Source: Amoebophrya sp. AT5.2 (taxonomy: Eukaryota > Sar > Dinophyceae > Syndiniales > Amoebophryaceae). From it: a stretch of DNA of 17,471 nt. This document shows positions 10,181-17,471 of the stretch, piece by piece. Position 1 is the first letter of the stretch; every line of letters begins with the position of its first letter. The stretch is from the NCBI GenBank assembly GCA_005223375.1, contig RXOD01004881.1:1-17471 (forward strand), in the 5' to 3' direction. The notes beneath the pieces were generated by a model, which worked only from the letters and a program-made list of their open reading frames with translations, searched no databases and was not told where the DNA came from. The translations under genes were made by a program, and so were the position numbers.

Positions 10181-10242
10181 GCGTCTGGTGGCCCTGCGAG
10201 GTCCATGGCGTTTGCAGGGCCACCAGACGCCAGACGCCATGG
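10181..10242. repeat. Overlapping inverted repeats (17 bp and 9 bp)
   Basis: A 17-bp arm at 10181-10197 (GCGTCTGGTGGCCCTGC) pairs perfectly with 10214-10230. CCATGGCGT (10203-10211) pairs perfectly with ACGCCATGG (10234-10242), so two stems compete. The composition is far more GC-rich than the surrounding spacer. Confidence 0.85.
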
Positions 10243-10626
10243 CGGTACTGTCCGTTACAGCATCAATATGTGGCTTCCTTACTTTGCATTTGATGCTTCC
10301 TTGCTACCGCCATGTTGTACGTGTCGTGAGAGGTTTCGAAATCCAATTCGGGGCCTTGATTTTCTCGACACAGAGCTCTTGCTTCAAAAAAACATTTTTG
10401 TGTAGATTGATTGCCCCTGCGTGCCGCTGAATTGCGTCTATTGGTCTGATAAATTGGAAAAGGTAGTTCGAGCTTGCGGAGATTGCGACGAGTTCCGCTT
10501 TTGCTGGTAGTTGCTTTCTCGAATTGTTTTCTGTTGATAGTTCATAGCCCCAACTAAGAAAACTGCTGGTGCTGTAGTTGCACTTAAATTAACAATAGAT
10601 TCGAAGCCCCCGCGTTCGCCGTACCT

Positions 10627-13600
10627 CTAGAACACGCTCGCCACCGCGTTTTCCAGCGCTTGTTTTTTGTCTGCCCCGTCCTCCCGCAGGTCCGCTTCGC
10701 CCACTTTTTTCTTTGCCTTCGCCAACGAGTACAAGTTGAAGCGCAGCAGCGCTTCCCTTCCCCAGGTTTTGGAGCTCACCTTCGGCACGCCCTGTTTCTG
10801 GTCCAACATGGTCTCAGACACCGACTGCCGTAGCTTTGCGCTCCGCGTCTTCAGCGCGGGCTCCGCCGCCTCCCCGTCAGGAGGGGCGGCGGCGGAGCCC
10901 GCGCTGAAGACGCGGAGCGCCTCCGGCCGCTCGGCTGACATCGATTGTGCCCCCCGGTTGTCGCGGATTTTGTGAAGAAGGGAGGACTAGCCCGGAGAAA
11001 AAACTCACAACTCGCGTCTTCTTTCTTATTCTTACTTTCCCAAAAAACACTTACAATTGGACCGGGGGTGTGCTTCAGTTCCTACCTTCGCGATCGCGAG
11101 AGCCAGAAAGTCATACACTAGCACGCCGACCGCGACGCGGCCGCGGCTTGGGTCCCGTAGCCTCTACTGCTCCAGCTCCACGACTGACTTGGACTTCGGC
11201 TGATCGCTAGAAAAACCTCTTCGAGCAAGCTTTCAAACTTTGCGACCGTCGGTCTACGAAGACAGATGACTTTCCTTCGGCTTTCGGTTTGTCTTTCATA
11301 ACCTGTGGTGGGATTCCACAGCAAGTATTCTTGGCTGTCGATCTGCGTGAGCGTCCGAGGCACGTACCGCCATTCGCCACGCAGCGCCGCACAGTACCTG
11401 TGGGGGTGGATCAAGCAAGTTAGTAAGGTGACAGCAACTACTTGACACATCCACACTGATTGATACAGGTAGAAATTCTGAAATGGCTGTACTAAGTTAG
11501 TTCTGGAGGGCCTGGGGTATATATGACGACTATGTGACTTGGTTGCTAAACCGCGCCGATGTTCAACAGTTAAGGGGTCTGGGGTATTATAAAAAAATAG
11601 ATTATACCCGTGCTTCACCCCGGCGGTCCAGAGGTGGGCTTCCGACTGTGTTTTCGAAAGTCCTCCGGGGCGCGTCGTGGCTGCACCGGAAGTTGAGAGG
11701 TCCGGCTTCGGGTCCACTTTGGATCCGGTTCCCCCCACACTCTTGTTGTTCACTATGTCGTCCGTCAGTACCTGAATATCCGTTTTTTTGCGACGTTCTT
11801 CAACGGGGACGCCCACTTTAAATTCATTGAAACTCAAAGACAAAACACTGTAATTACTTGTACCCAGTTCAGCTGGTGCATTCCCGGGATCAGATTGTCC
11901 ATGAGGTAGGGAGAGTACTCGAACAGACTCCACAGCTCGTCCCACGTCAACAAATTACTGTTCTGCTTCTTGTACATGTCCATCGTGAAGTGGAGATTTT
12001 AGAAGAGCAGAGAGTGAGAGGAAAACAGCTGGCATAGTCGATCGATGGAAAGATATTTTTTCATAGGAGATAAGTTACGGACGATGTGTCGATGCGGAAT
12101 CGAAACGATAAGGAGATAAGTCGATGTGGAACGATACAGATTTGTCTATAGCAGTCTCCTAGTCGCTACTGCCGCATGGTGCTGGGACGCAGAGGCAGAA
12201 TCGGTCGGGTGGGCGCATTAATTCGCCAGAAAGGCTCTGAAGACTGGGGCGGAGACGATCTGAGAAGCCAATGGTCTTTTCGCAGGCGATCGATCGGAAC
12301 CTCGGCAGCAGCCGTAGTCAGCTGCGGGGACGAGGGAGAGGACACGATTATGGTTCACGTAGCCAGCTGGTCCTTTCTATTGTCCATCGCATCCTCCATC
12401 GGTAAAAGCAGCGTAGCCCTTCTTGGTTTCCCAGCTCGTCGCTGAAGAAAGTGTTGGACGCGGCGTAGACCTCGTCGTTGCCTAGAACCGGTATTAGGGT
12501 GCGAATACTCTGGTACAGCTTCAAAATTTGGTCCGTGGTCAGGCACCCGTCGTCGTCCGTATCAAACACCCGGAAAACTGTCTCGAAGCGAACCTGGTCC
12601 GATGAACCACAGATTATCTATGGCAAGTAAAAAAACTGATTCTGATACAAGTGAGTCTTTAAGAAAGTACCTTCTTGTCCGTTTCCGGCGAGAGGAAGAC
12701 GAGGCCCAGCATCATGTGGAAGACGTCGACGGTGTTCTTCTCCTGTATGCCGGAACCAGCTATGGTAAGGCGATGTCCTGGCAAGAGGCTACTGCGAAAG
12801 CGAGATACGAAGACGCCTATCCGCGGCTACGGCAGATCACGGGAAAATCTCAAGACTACTTCTGCTGAGACCATGACAATAGATCCCCACACATAGTGCG
12901 TCGCTTGTACTTAGTTTCCATCGCAAGCGGCGCGCCGCTCGCTGTTGTTGGAACTCTAGTCCAATAGCTCCGCATCAGCGAGCCGCGCGTCAGCAGCTTC
13001 GCCCCATCGAATGAGGTGTCATCTCTGAAACCGTTCCAGGCCTCGTCCCAGTTGCTCACTTACCACCTGGCCGTTTCATATCCTGCCGGTCCAGCCGCTT
13101 GTGGATTTCCGCAAAAAAGTCGTATTCGTACTCGTGGAAAAACTGCTTCCACCCACGAATGTGCCCGAGAACTGAGATGAGTAATAGTAGAAAGATACCG
13201 CTAAAGTGAGAGATCGAAGTACAGTGGTCCGTCTAAAGTAAGAACGAAGTAGCAGTACACGACCACCACCACCTCCACCGTCTTTAGTATAACAAGAAGC
13301 AAGCACCGGAACAAGAAAGACACGAGCGTCTATAAAGAAAATGTAGAACTTCATCTGCATATTCACTTAATAGTACCAAATCAAATGTACAGTACATTGT
13401 CCCATGGTGAGTTCGTTTGAGTCCGTGATTTTCCTGCGTATCGAGTTCCAGAGCCGGACGGCGAAGTTGAGGGTAAGTTTGGACTGGAAGCGCGCGACTG
13501 CGGCATTCCGCGTCTCCTGGTCCCGGAAGACCAGCGAGCGAATAAAGGCGGTGATCTTGGCCCGCACCCGCCGGTGGTTCCGCGTGTACGTCTGCAGCTG

Positions 13601-14881
13601 CTTTTTTTTACAGCCGTTGAAAAAATCCAGATCCTTCCGACACGACCAGCAGCACGGCACTCACTGGCGGTGGCGGCTTCCACCCACTAGGAAGGTCAAC
13701 ATATCGGCTGGGGCTGCCGATCCTAGACCTCGTCCTAGTCTCGTTGAAGACGAGAGCCTATCAGCAACAACTGTCAGAAAGAGTTTTTAGTATGCACCTG
13801 GTAGCCTTAGTCTGACTTTTTTCAACCCTCATAGCTTTCAGCTTGCGGAGGGTCATATCCATCATCACCGTTTGGAACTCCAGAAACCCGACCGTCTTCG
13901 TCTCCGGCGACAGCATCCGGTCGTGGATGGCGCGCACAACCCGACCGTCTGATCGATATGAAAGCAATGGGAAAATGAAACTGAGAGTAGTACGCCTCCT
14001 GATAGCCTGGATCTACTGGAAAACAAAAATATACGAAAAAACAGAACCTCGGCCAGTGGCATCTATCACCTGCTACAATCGGTTTCGGTTTCAAGTTCAA
14101 CTTTAAGCACAATAGCGATACTAGGTACCCACTTGTATCTTGACGGCTTTCATCATCTTGTCCAGGTGCGCCTGCGTGAGCGCGCCCTTCTCCGCAAACT
14201 GGTAGTAAGCTTGCTCCAAACTCCTAAATTTCTCGATCACCATCTTCTTTAGCGCCTCGACTCATGTGAAGAAGATTCACGTAAAAAACGGAACTCTCCG
14301 AGGGGTTTTCGCGAGGGGACCCCAGCAATGAATTGGGGCAAGCAATAAGCAGAAAGAAAACGAGGCAAGACAGCACTGACAGCTGGCGAGAGGTCTGCGC
14401 GGCAGCGCGTGAAGCGGCCGCGCATCGTAGCGGCCGCGTTGTCCTAGACCTATCCCTCCGCCGCGAAGCCTAAGTAGGGCGCGCGCCTTGGTTGTCGCTT
14501 TTTGTTGGCGTGGCGAGTGCCGGGCCTGCTCCGGCGCGGTGCCTGCCAGCCAGGACAAGAAGGCGGGAGCCCTCACGGATAAAACTGCTCCATCAAACTC
14601 CGGAATTTCTCGATCACCATCTGCTTCAGAAGAGTGAGTCCAGTGCAGCATAGCTGGCGGAAACATCGATTTTCACGTGCACAACAACAGCTTCTTCGGA
14701 TCATAACGAGGCGGTCTATCAGGCCTTGATCGCGGCGGTGCACCGGGTTGCGGAACACTTCGGTAATCCCAGCCGGCGTGAGGAACGAGGAGTCCTCGAC
14801 CTTGACGGCGGCCAGCGACGACTCTGCCTCCCGCTGATGGTGCTGCTGGTGGTGCTGCTGATGTTGCTTCTTGCCGGACAT
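10627..14881 (-). CDS. Multi-exon EF-hand calcium-binding protein
   Basis: Probable Ca-sensing protein, about 645 aa; exact family unknown. Modelled exons: 14881-14577, 14223-14129, 13948-13827, 13600-13396, 13171-13064, 12759-12671, 12593-12444, 11986-11864, 11815-11772, 11739-11608, 11397-11271, 11163-11086, 10986-10627. Every junction keeps frame, which supports the model; exons 9-11 are least sure. The start ATG at 14881 opens a His/Gln-rich N-terminus. Exons 2-3 read as a degenerate EF-hand pair (FAEKGALTQAHLDKMMKAV, then SPETKTVGFLEFQTVMMDM). Exons 6-8 hold a better pair: the loop DTDDDGCLTTDQ has Asp at positions 1, 3 and 5, Gly at 6, but Gln instead of Glu at 12. It is followed by LLTWDELWSLFEYSP. 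The C-terminal third (EYLLWNPTTG, then SSLLHKIRDNRG) matches nothing I can name. No membrane segment or signal peptide is seen. Confidence 0.7.
10838..10920. repeat. 33-bp perfect inverted repeat inside the last EF-hand-gene exon
   Basis: Arms 10838-10870 and 10888-10920 are exact reverse complements with a 17-nt centre that can itself pair CCCC with GGGG. It is read through in frame as ALRVFSAGSAA and later EPALKTRSA. Removing the 83 bp would break the frame, so it seems to be exonic. Confidence 0.9.
10987..11085 (-). other. EF-hand gene intron 12 (99 nt, GT-AG)
   Basis: The donor is GCGAAG|GTAGGA and the acceptor CGGGCTAG|TCCTCC, phase 0. It joins FLALAIAK to SSLLHKIRDNRG and so ties the last 119 codons to this gene rather than to a separate small gene. 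Confidence 0.6.
11164..11270 (-). other. EF-hand gene intron 11 (107 nt, tentative)
   Basis: The donor AGGAAA|GTCATC and acceptor GCAGTAG|AGGCTA are both phase 0 and link YERQTESRRK to RLRDPSRGRV. A donor at ACAG|GTTATG (11302) is stronger but gives the wrong phase, so this junction is uncertain. Confidence 0.35.
11398..11607 (-). other. EF-hand gene intron 10 (210 nt, GT-AG)
   Basis: The donor is CACGG|GTATAA and the acceptor CCCCCACAG|GTACTG, phase 2. GGTA is repeated at both ends. The intron starts with a potential GGGTAT/ATACCC hairpin around a T-rich loop. Confidence 0.6.
11740..11863 (-). other. EF-hand gene introns 8 and 9 with a tiny exon between (tentative)
   Basis: One reading is a 48-nt intron (11863-11816, TGG|GTACAA to TAAAG|TGGGCG), a 44-nt exon (WASPLKNVAKKRIF) and a 32-nt intron (11771-11740, TTCAG|GTACTG to AAGAG|TGTGG). 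It keeps frame with GT-AG ends throughout. The alternative is one longer exon starting at 11815 in the VGVPVEERRKKTD frame, which would need a non-canonical junction. Confidence 0.35.
11987..12443 (-). other. EF-hand gene intron 7, non-canonical with 5-bp direct repeat (457 nt)
   Basis: A TAA stands in frame just upstream of the next exon (FTMDMYKKQNSNLLTW), and no AG lies between that stop and the exon. CTTCA occurs in the same codon phase at both ends (12447-12443 and 11990-11986). Joining there gives SNTFF|TMDMYKKQ, a continuous EF-hand helix. The interior holds repeated GGAGATAAGT boxes near 12065 and 12111. Confidence 0.55.
12594..12670 (-). other. EF-hand gene intron 6 (77 nt, GT-AG)
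   Basis: The donor is AAGAAG|GTACTT and the acceptor GGACCAG|GTTCGC, phase 0, giving SPETDKK|VRFETVFRVFDTDDDG. The joined helix-loop pattern is convincing. Confidence 0.85.
12760..13063 (-). other. EF-hand gene intron 5 (304 nt, GTAAGT-AG)
   Basis: The donor is CAGGTG|GTAAGT and the acceptor TTACCATAG|CTGGTT, phase 1. It contains a near-palindrome around GGCGCGCC (12929-12936) and an open stretch (NWDEAWNGFRDD) that no canonical junction fits in frame. Confidence 0.65.
13172..13395 (-). other. EF-hand gene intron 4 (224 nt, GT-AG)
   Basis: The donor is GACAAT|GTACTG and the acceptor CATCTCAG|TTCTCG, phase 1, joining NELTMGQ to FLGHIRGWKQFF. Confidence 0.7.
13601..13826 (-). other. EF-hand gene intron 3 (226 nt, GT-AG)
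   Basis: The donor is ATGAGG|GTTGAA. The acceptor is AAAAAAG|CAGCTG, or three bases later, which would drop one Gln. It is phase 0 and joins LRKLKAMR to QLQTYTRNHRR. Confidence 0.6.
13949..14128 (-). other. EF-hand gene intron 2 (180 nt, GT-AG)
   Basis: The donor is AAGTGG|GTACCT and the acceptor ATCGATCAG|ACGGTC, phase 1, joining MKAVKIQV to DGRVVRAIHDRM. Retention gives a stop at once (GTACCTAG). Confidence 0.75.
14224..14576 (-). other. EF-hand gene intron 1 with duplicated exon sequence at its ends
   Basis: The GT-AG reading is TTATCC|GTGAGG to AATTTAG|GAGTTT (353 nt, phase 2). It would keep both a full and a partial copy of the duplicated segment. Splicing inside the 19-bp repeat would remove 377 nt and leave a single MVIEKFRSL. 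The interior carries two copies of AGCGGCCGCG (14413-14422, 14429-14438). Confidence 0.55.
14227..14245 (-). repeat. 19-bp direct repeat, copy B (acceptor side of EF-hand gene intron 1)
   Basis: Exact match to 14604-14622 within a longer, diverged match of about 40 bp. It encodes KMVIEKFRSLEQAYY. Here the sequence has TTTAG where the other copy has TTCCG, creating an acceptor. Confidence 0.9.
14604..14622 (-). repeat. 19-bp direct repeat, copy A (donor side of EF-hand gene intron 1)
   Basis: Exact match to 14227-14245, offset 377 bp. It encodes QMVIEKFRSLMEQFY at the end of exon 1. Confidence 0.9.
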
Positions 14882-15628
14882 TTCGTTTTTTTCCCGCCGC
14901 GGCACGCGGCCGGGTGGAACTGATTTAAGTACTTAGAGTTGGCGTTGGTCTCGGTGTTGGTTCGGTGCCGCCCACCTACGCTATGCTGTTGCTGGAAAAC
15001 CTCGACCGATCAGCCGGCGGCGTGTAGGACGGACGCGGCGCTGCGGCTCTTCTGCTGTCAACATCGCGGAAAAAGCGGCGCCGAAGTAATCGCAGAGAAC
15101 GCGGGGAAGTCGCTCTCGCGGTCCGAAAAACGAATTTTGGCGGAGGGGTAATCCGAACTCGCGCACTTGCAAAGAAGATCAAGCTGGCCCGGTGGGGGGG
15201 CCCCCATGGTCACAGTTGCAATTTCTTCAATTGTCCTAATGAAAAACCACGTAAATGTAAAAAGAGTAGGAGAGCCTTGTCATGGTCCGCGAGACTGAAT
15301 TTCGACACGACAATAAATCTGAAGAACGTGAACGTGCGTCTGCGTGTGCGTCCATCCTACTATGATTTTTTTCGCGCTACATGTAGTTTTTGCTTATCTG
15401 GAAAATTGATATGGCATGTCCTCGGTCTGACGTGGTTGCGCGACGGCTTCTTTGACCTCCACGACTCTCGGAAGGGAGTTAGGTTGTTCGGCACCGCGGC
15501 AGTTGTTCATGCTGTTTCGTACGATGCTTGGTCCGCCTCCACCAATAGTAGTAGTAGTAGTAGTGTTAAATTAAGTAAATTTCCACCCCCTAGTAGTAGT
15601 AGTGTTACCCACTAAAAGCATAGATACA
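14882..15628. other. Spacer between channel and EF-hand genes
   Basis: Leader of the EF-hand gene and 3' flank of the channel gene. A short upstream ATG frame on the minus strand (MLTAEEPQRRV...) ends before the EF-hand start and could be a uORF. It also holds a G-run/C-run palindrome near 15193-15205 and a TAG microsatellite. No gene is supported. Confidence 0.5.
15546..15607. repeat. TAG microsatellite with a 17-bp direct repeat
   Basis: Six TAG units lie at 15546-15563 and four at 15591-15602. TAGTAGTAGTAGTGTTA is exactly repeated at 15552-15568 and 15591-15607. It is likely in the 3' flank of the channel gene. Confidence 0.85.
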
Positions 15629-17471
15629 TCACATTCGCATTGCCACCTCCTGCAGGAAAAGAAAACGTTTTTTACCAACAGCCCGAAGTAGCTCCTGCGT
15701 AAACGTCGCCCCCCAACCATCGGTCGGGAAGGCGTCTCGCCCCGCATCGGCTTCGGCATCCTCTTCCTCCCGCTCGTTTCCCTCTTCCCCCCGCCCCAAA
15801 CGCGAAATAAAGAATGAATCTCCCTCACACAGCACACCTATCGCTAATATCAAGCAATGAATCTATCTAACATCACGCAGAACTGTTCATGTTTTCCCCG
15901 GGCCCCCAACTACAGCCCCGCCCCCGGCTCCTTTTCTCTCCGCCAGTTTGGCTTGCACCTTCTCCGTAATGTCCCGGATCGCGGTGACGAAGATGCCTGG
16001 CACTGCCCAGTGGATAATCTTCTGCGTATCCCAGGCGTCCACGGGCCGCAGGTCGAAGGACACCTTTACGAGCAGGAACTGCTCGATGATCAGCGCCACG
16101 AACGCCTTCTGGAGCAGAACCACCATGCTCACGTAGAAGCTGAGCGCGAACACCAGCGCCGCCAGGAAGAAAGACACTCCGCCCGTCGCCGATGCCCCGG
16201 CGGCACCCGGGACCGCTTGCCCGCCGTCGCCGCGCGACAGATAAAACCCCTCCTCCGGAAGCCACTGGAGTTACAGGGTATCCGATAAAAAACTCTACTG
16301 ATACTGTCATGATGCGAGTGGGTCTCCGATAGTGTACCGATAGTCGATTGGCCTGCGATCAGTAGAGACGCCTCTCTCACTTCCGATCGATGTCCGTCGA
16401 TTATACCCCTTCGACCAGCAGGGGTATCTTTGACTGTGACGCGATAAACTACACAGCTAGCAGACAACTACATTTGCGACCCTACAGATCCCCCACACGG
16501 CGACGGGCTGACTCTTCCAAAGCATCGGAAACGCCTAGCGGTAAACACATCTCACTGCTGCCACTGGCACTGGCTCCCAGTAATACCCCTCCCTTCATGA
16601 GAGTCACAATCTCAATCACAATCTACTCAATCACCAGATTTTTTATATCGACCAAGCTACGACGAGCGCCCCCGTGCTATGGCCAAAATTGGAGTTTTTT
16701 TTTTAACCCTTAAAGGAAGTTTCCGTCGCCGCGGAATAGGCGGAAGACGGAGAGGAAGGAGGTGCGGAGGTCCTGGAAGTGCGGGTCGCCGTACATGCGG
16801 CCGAGCAGCAGCATGCCTACGTAGGTCCAGAACACCAGCAACAACAGCGTGACGCCGAGCACGAAGGCGAACCGCTTCGTGATTCTATCCAAAGCGCGCC
16901 ACAGCAGGTAGATCCGCCGGGACAGCGTGAGGTACCGGCTCAGCCGCAGCGACAGAAACATCAGCATCACCCCGTCCAGCTCGAAGGCCTGCCGGTACCG
17001 CTCCCCGTAGTCGCTGAAATGGCGGAACGCGGCCTTGCCCGGCCGCATCACGTCCACGGTGAGCTCCTGGCCGAAGGAGACCAGCTGCCAGAAGTACGCG
17101 GTGATCGTGCAGAGCACGATCACCTGGTCCGCGATCCCGAGGAGTGTGATTAAATACTTGCCCCCGGCCTTGTACACCCGCTCCCGCGCGGCGATCTCCA
17201 TCGGGATCACGCCGGCGAGAATGTAGAGCGCGCACAGCAGCCGGACGTGGAAGGTGACCGCCTCCGTGCTTTCTTTGCCCGTCTCCTTCGTGTTGGGGCG
17301 GAAGGGGAGCACGTGGATGGTCGGCAGCGCGCGGCCGCCCGGCGGCGTCTCCAAAATGTAGTCCACGCTCGCGAAGAGCCCGCTTAGAGGCTACCAAAGG
17401 TGCGTACTTCTGAAGTAAAAATAAATTTCTGGGCTACGCATTCCAGCCCAATCGAGCCGAGGAGGCACCGC
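15629..17471 (-). CDS. Polycystin (PKD)-like cation channel, 3' part
   Basis: Membrane cation channel of the PKD/TRP type; the 5' end lies beyond the window. Modelled exons: 17471-17445, 17376-16723, 16223 to about 15916, and about 15788-15629. The long exon encodes several hydrophobic helices (VRLLCALYILAGVIP; LITLLGIADQVIVLCTITAY), a basic S4-like stretch (LSRYLTLSRRIYLLW), then S5 (VLGVTLLLLVFWTYVGMLLL) and a pore helix DLRTSFLSVFRLFRGDG. This last resembles the polycystin pore helix and its GD-containing filter. The next exon gives a Gly/Ala-rich linker and S6 (VSFFLAALVFALSFYVSMVV). A soluble tail follows (DAWDTQKIIHWAVPGIF). The C-terminus is uncertain: a GT-AG junction gives an acidic tail ending at 15629, a 9-bp direct-repeat junction gives a basic tail. 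Three introns are bounded by repeats. The family call rests on pattern, not a database search. Confidence 0.72.
15782..15924 (-). other. Channel gene last intron, two competing junctions
   Basis: The GT-AG option is GGGGCT|GTAGTT to GAAGAG|GGAAAC (15913-15782, 132 nt), leading to GNEREEEDAEAD. The direct-repeat option uses GGGGCGGGG, present at 15924-15916 and 15797-15789 (offset 127 nt), leading to GKRETSGRKRMPKP. Both keep long open frames. Confidence 0.45.
16224..16722 (-). other. Channel intron at the pore, non-canonical with 11-bp direct repeat (499 nt)
   Basis: CGCGGCGACGG occurs at 16733-16723 and 16234-16224 in the same frame (R-G-D-G both times). Splicing within it gives FRLFRGDG|GQAVPGAAG. 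The frame runs into TAA just after the first copy and no GT donor precedes it. Internal inverted repeats: CTCTACTGAT/ATCAGTAGAG (16293-16302, 16358-16367) and ATACCCCT/AGGGGTAT (16403-16410, 16420-16427). Confidence 0.7.
17377..17444 (-). other. Channel intron, non-canonical with 5-bp direct repeat (68 nt)
   Basis: GGGCT occurs at 17449-17445 and 17381-17377 in the same codon phase. Joining there gives CLLGSIG|LFASVDYILET, a smooth hydrophobic run. The visible GT donor (TGC|GTAGCC) and AG acceptor (CTCTAAG|CGGG) have incompatible phases. Confidence 0.5.

Larger units (their letters stand above)
9667..10626. other. Spacer between EF-hand and kinesin genes
   Basis: Kinesin promoter and leader plus the 3' flank of the EF-hand gene. 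It contains a 13-nt GA run (9755-9767), a 14-bp tandem repeat (9926-9960) and a nested inverted repeat (10181-10242). A 328-codon plus-strand frame runs through 9419-10405. Its first part is antisense to the kinesin motor and its remainder shows no coding bias, so I do not call it. Confidence 0.5.

Noticed and set aside
9419..10405. 328-codon plus-strand open frame across the kinesin start and upstream spacer
   Set aside because: The first part is antisense to the motor. The rest has no coding bias and crosses repeats, and no domain is recognisable.
10627..10941. Separate small gene of 104 codons starting at the ATG at 10941
   Set aside because: The open frame extends upstream of that ATG through a coding-like stretch to an AG acceptor in phase with the previous exon, so a terminal exon is the better reading.
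12890..13056. Possible exon NWDEAWNGFRDDTSF in EF-hand gene intron 5
   Set aside because: It looks protein-like, but its available acceptor does not fit the phase of the preceding exon. A GTAAGT-AG pair skipping it keeps the frame.
15546..15607. TAG array as telomere or CRISPR-like repeat
   Set aside because: It is a trinucleotide microsatellite, without spacers of even length and internal to the contig.

Overview
The window looks like nuclear DNA of a compact, intron-rich protist. My best guess is a dinoflagellate-lineage parasite of the Syndiniales/Amoebophrya type. That placement is inference, from four things: all supported genes lie on the minus strand (a unidirectional cluster), coding DNA is GC-rich while introns and spacers are more AT-rich, intergenic gaps are about 1 kb or less, and several introns fit no GT-AG rule but are bounded by in-frame direct repeats. 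Non-canonical and repeated introns and unidirectional clusters are published features of Amoebophrya genomes. No rRNA, tRNA, CRISPR array, prokaryotic operon signal or transposase was seen.

Layout in transcription order (high to low coordinates): (1) 17471-15629, the 3' part of a polycystin (PKD)-like cation channel, whose 5' end lies outside the window; (2) 14881-10627, a multi-exon EF-hand protein, about 645 aa in my model with 13 exons, whose exon phases agree throughout; (3) 9666-6103, a kinesin-3-type motor with an FHA domain, about 871 aa, four exons; (4) 5112-744, a large Ser/Ala-rich, apparently disordered protein of about 1411 aa, three exons; (5) possibly the start of another gene at the left edge. 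Spacers are 14882-15628, 9667-10626, 5113-6102 and 1-743. They carry hairpins, short tandem repeats and a microsatellite.

The genes show no obvious joint pathway. A Ca-permeable channel, an EF-hand protein and a cargo kinesin would fit ciliary or vesicle-transport biology, but adjacency within a unidirectional cluster is weak evidence.

The most interesting signal is the intron population. It appears to have two classes. One is canonical GT-AG introns, six of which begin GTAC. The other is introns whose two ends lie in duplicated coding sequence: 5, 5, 9 and 11 bp for introns with no workable GT-AG junction, and 19 and 29 bp exact for two that look like tandem duplications of exon sequence. 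One direct-repeat intron interrupts the codons of the channel's selectivity-filter region. All splice models come from reading frames and motifs only; no transcript was available.
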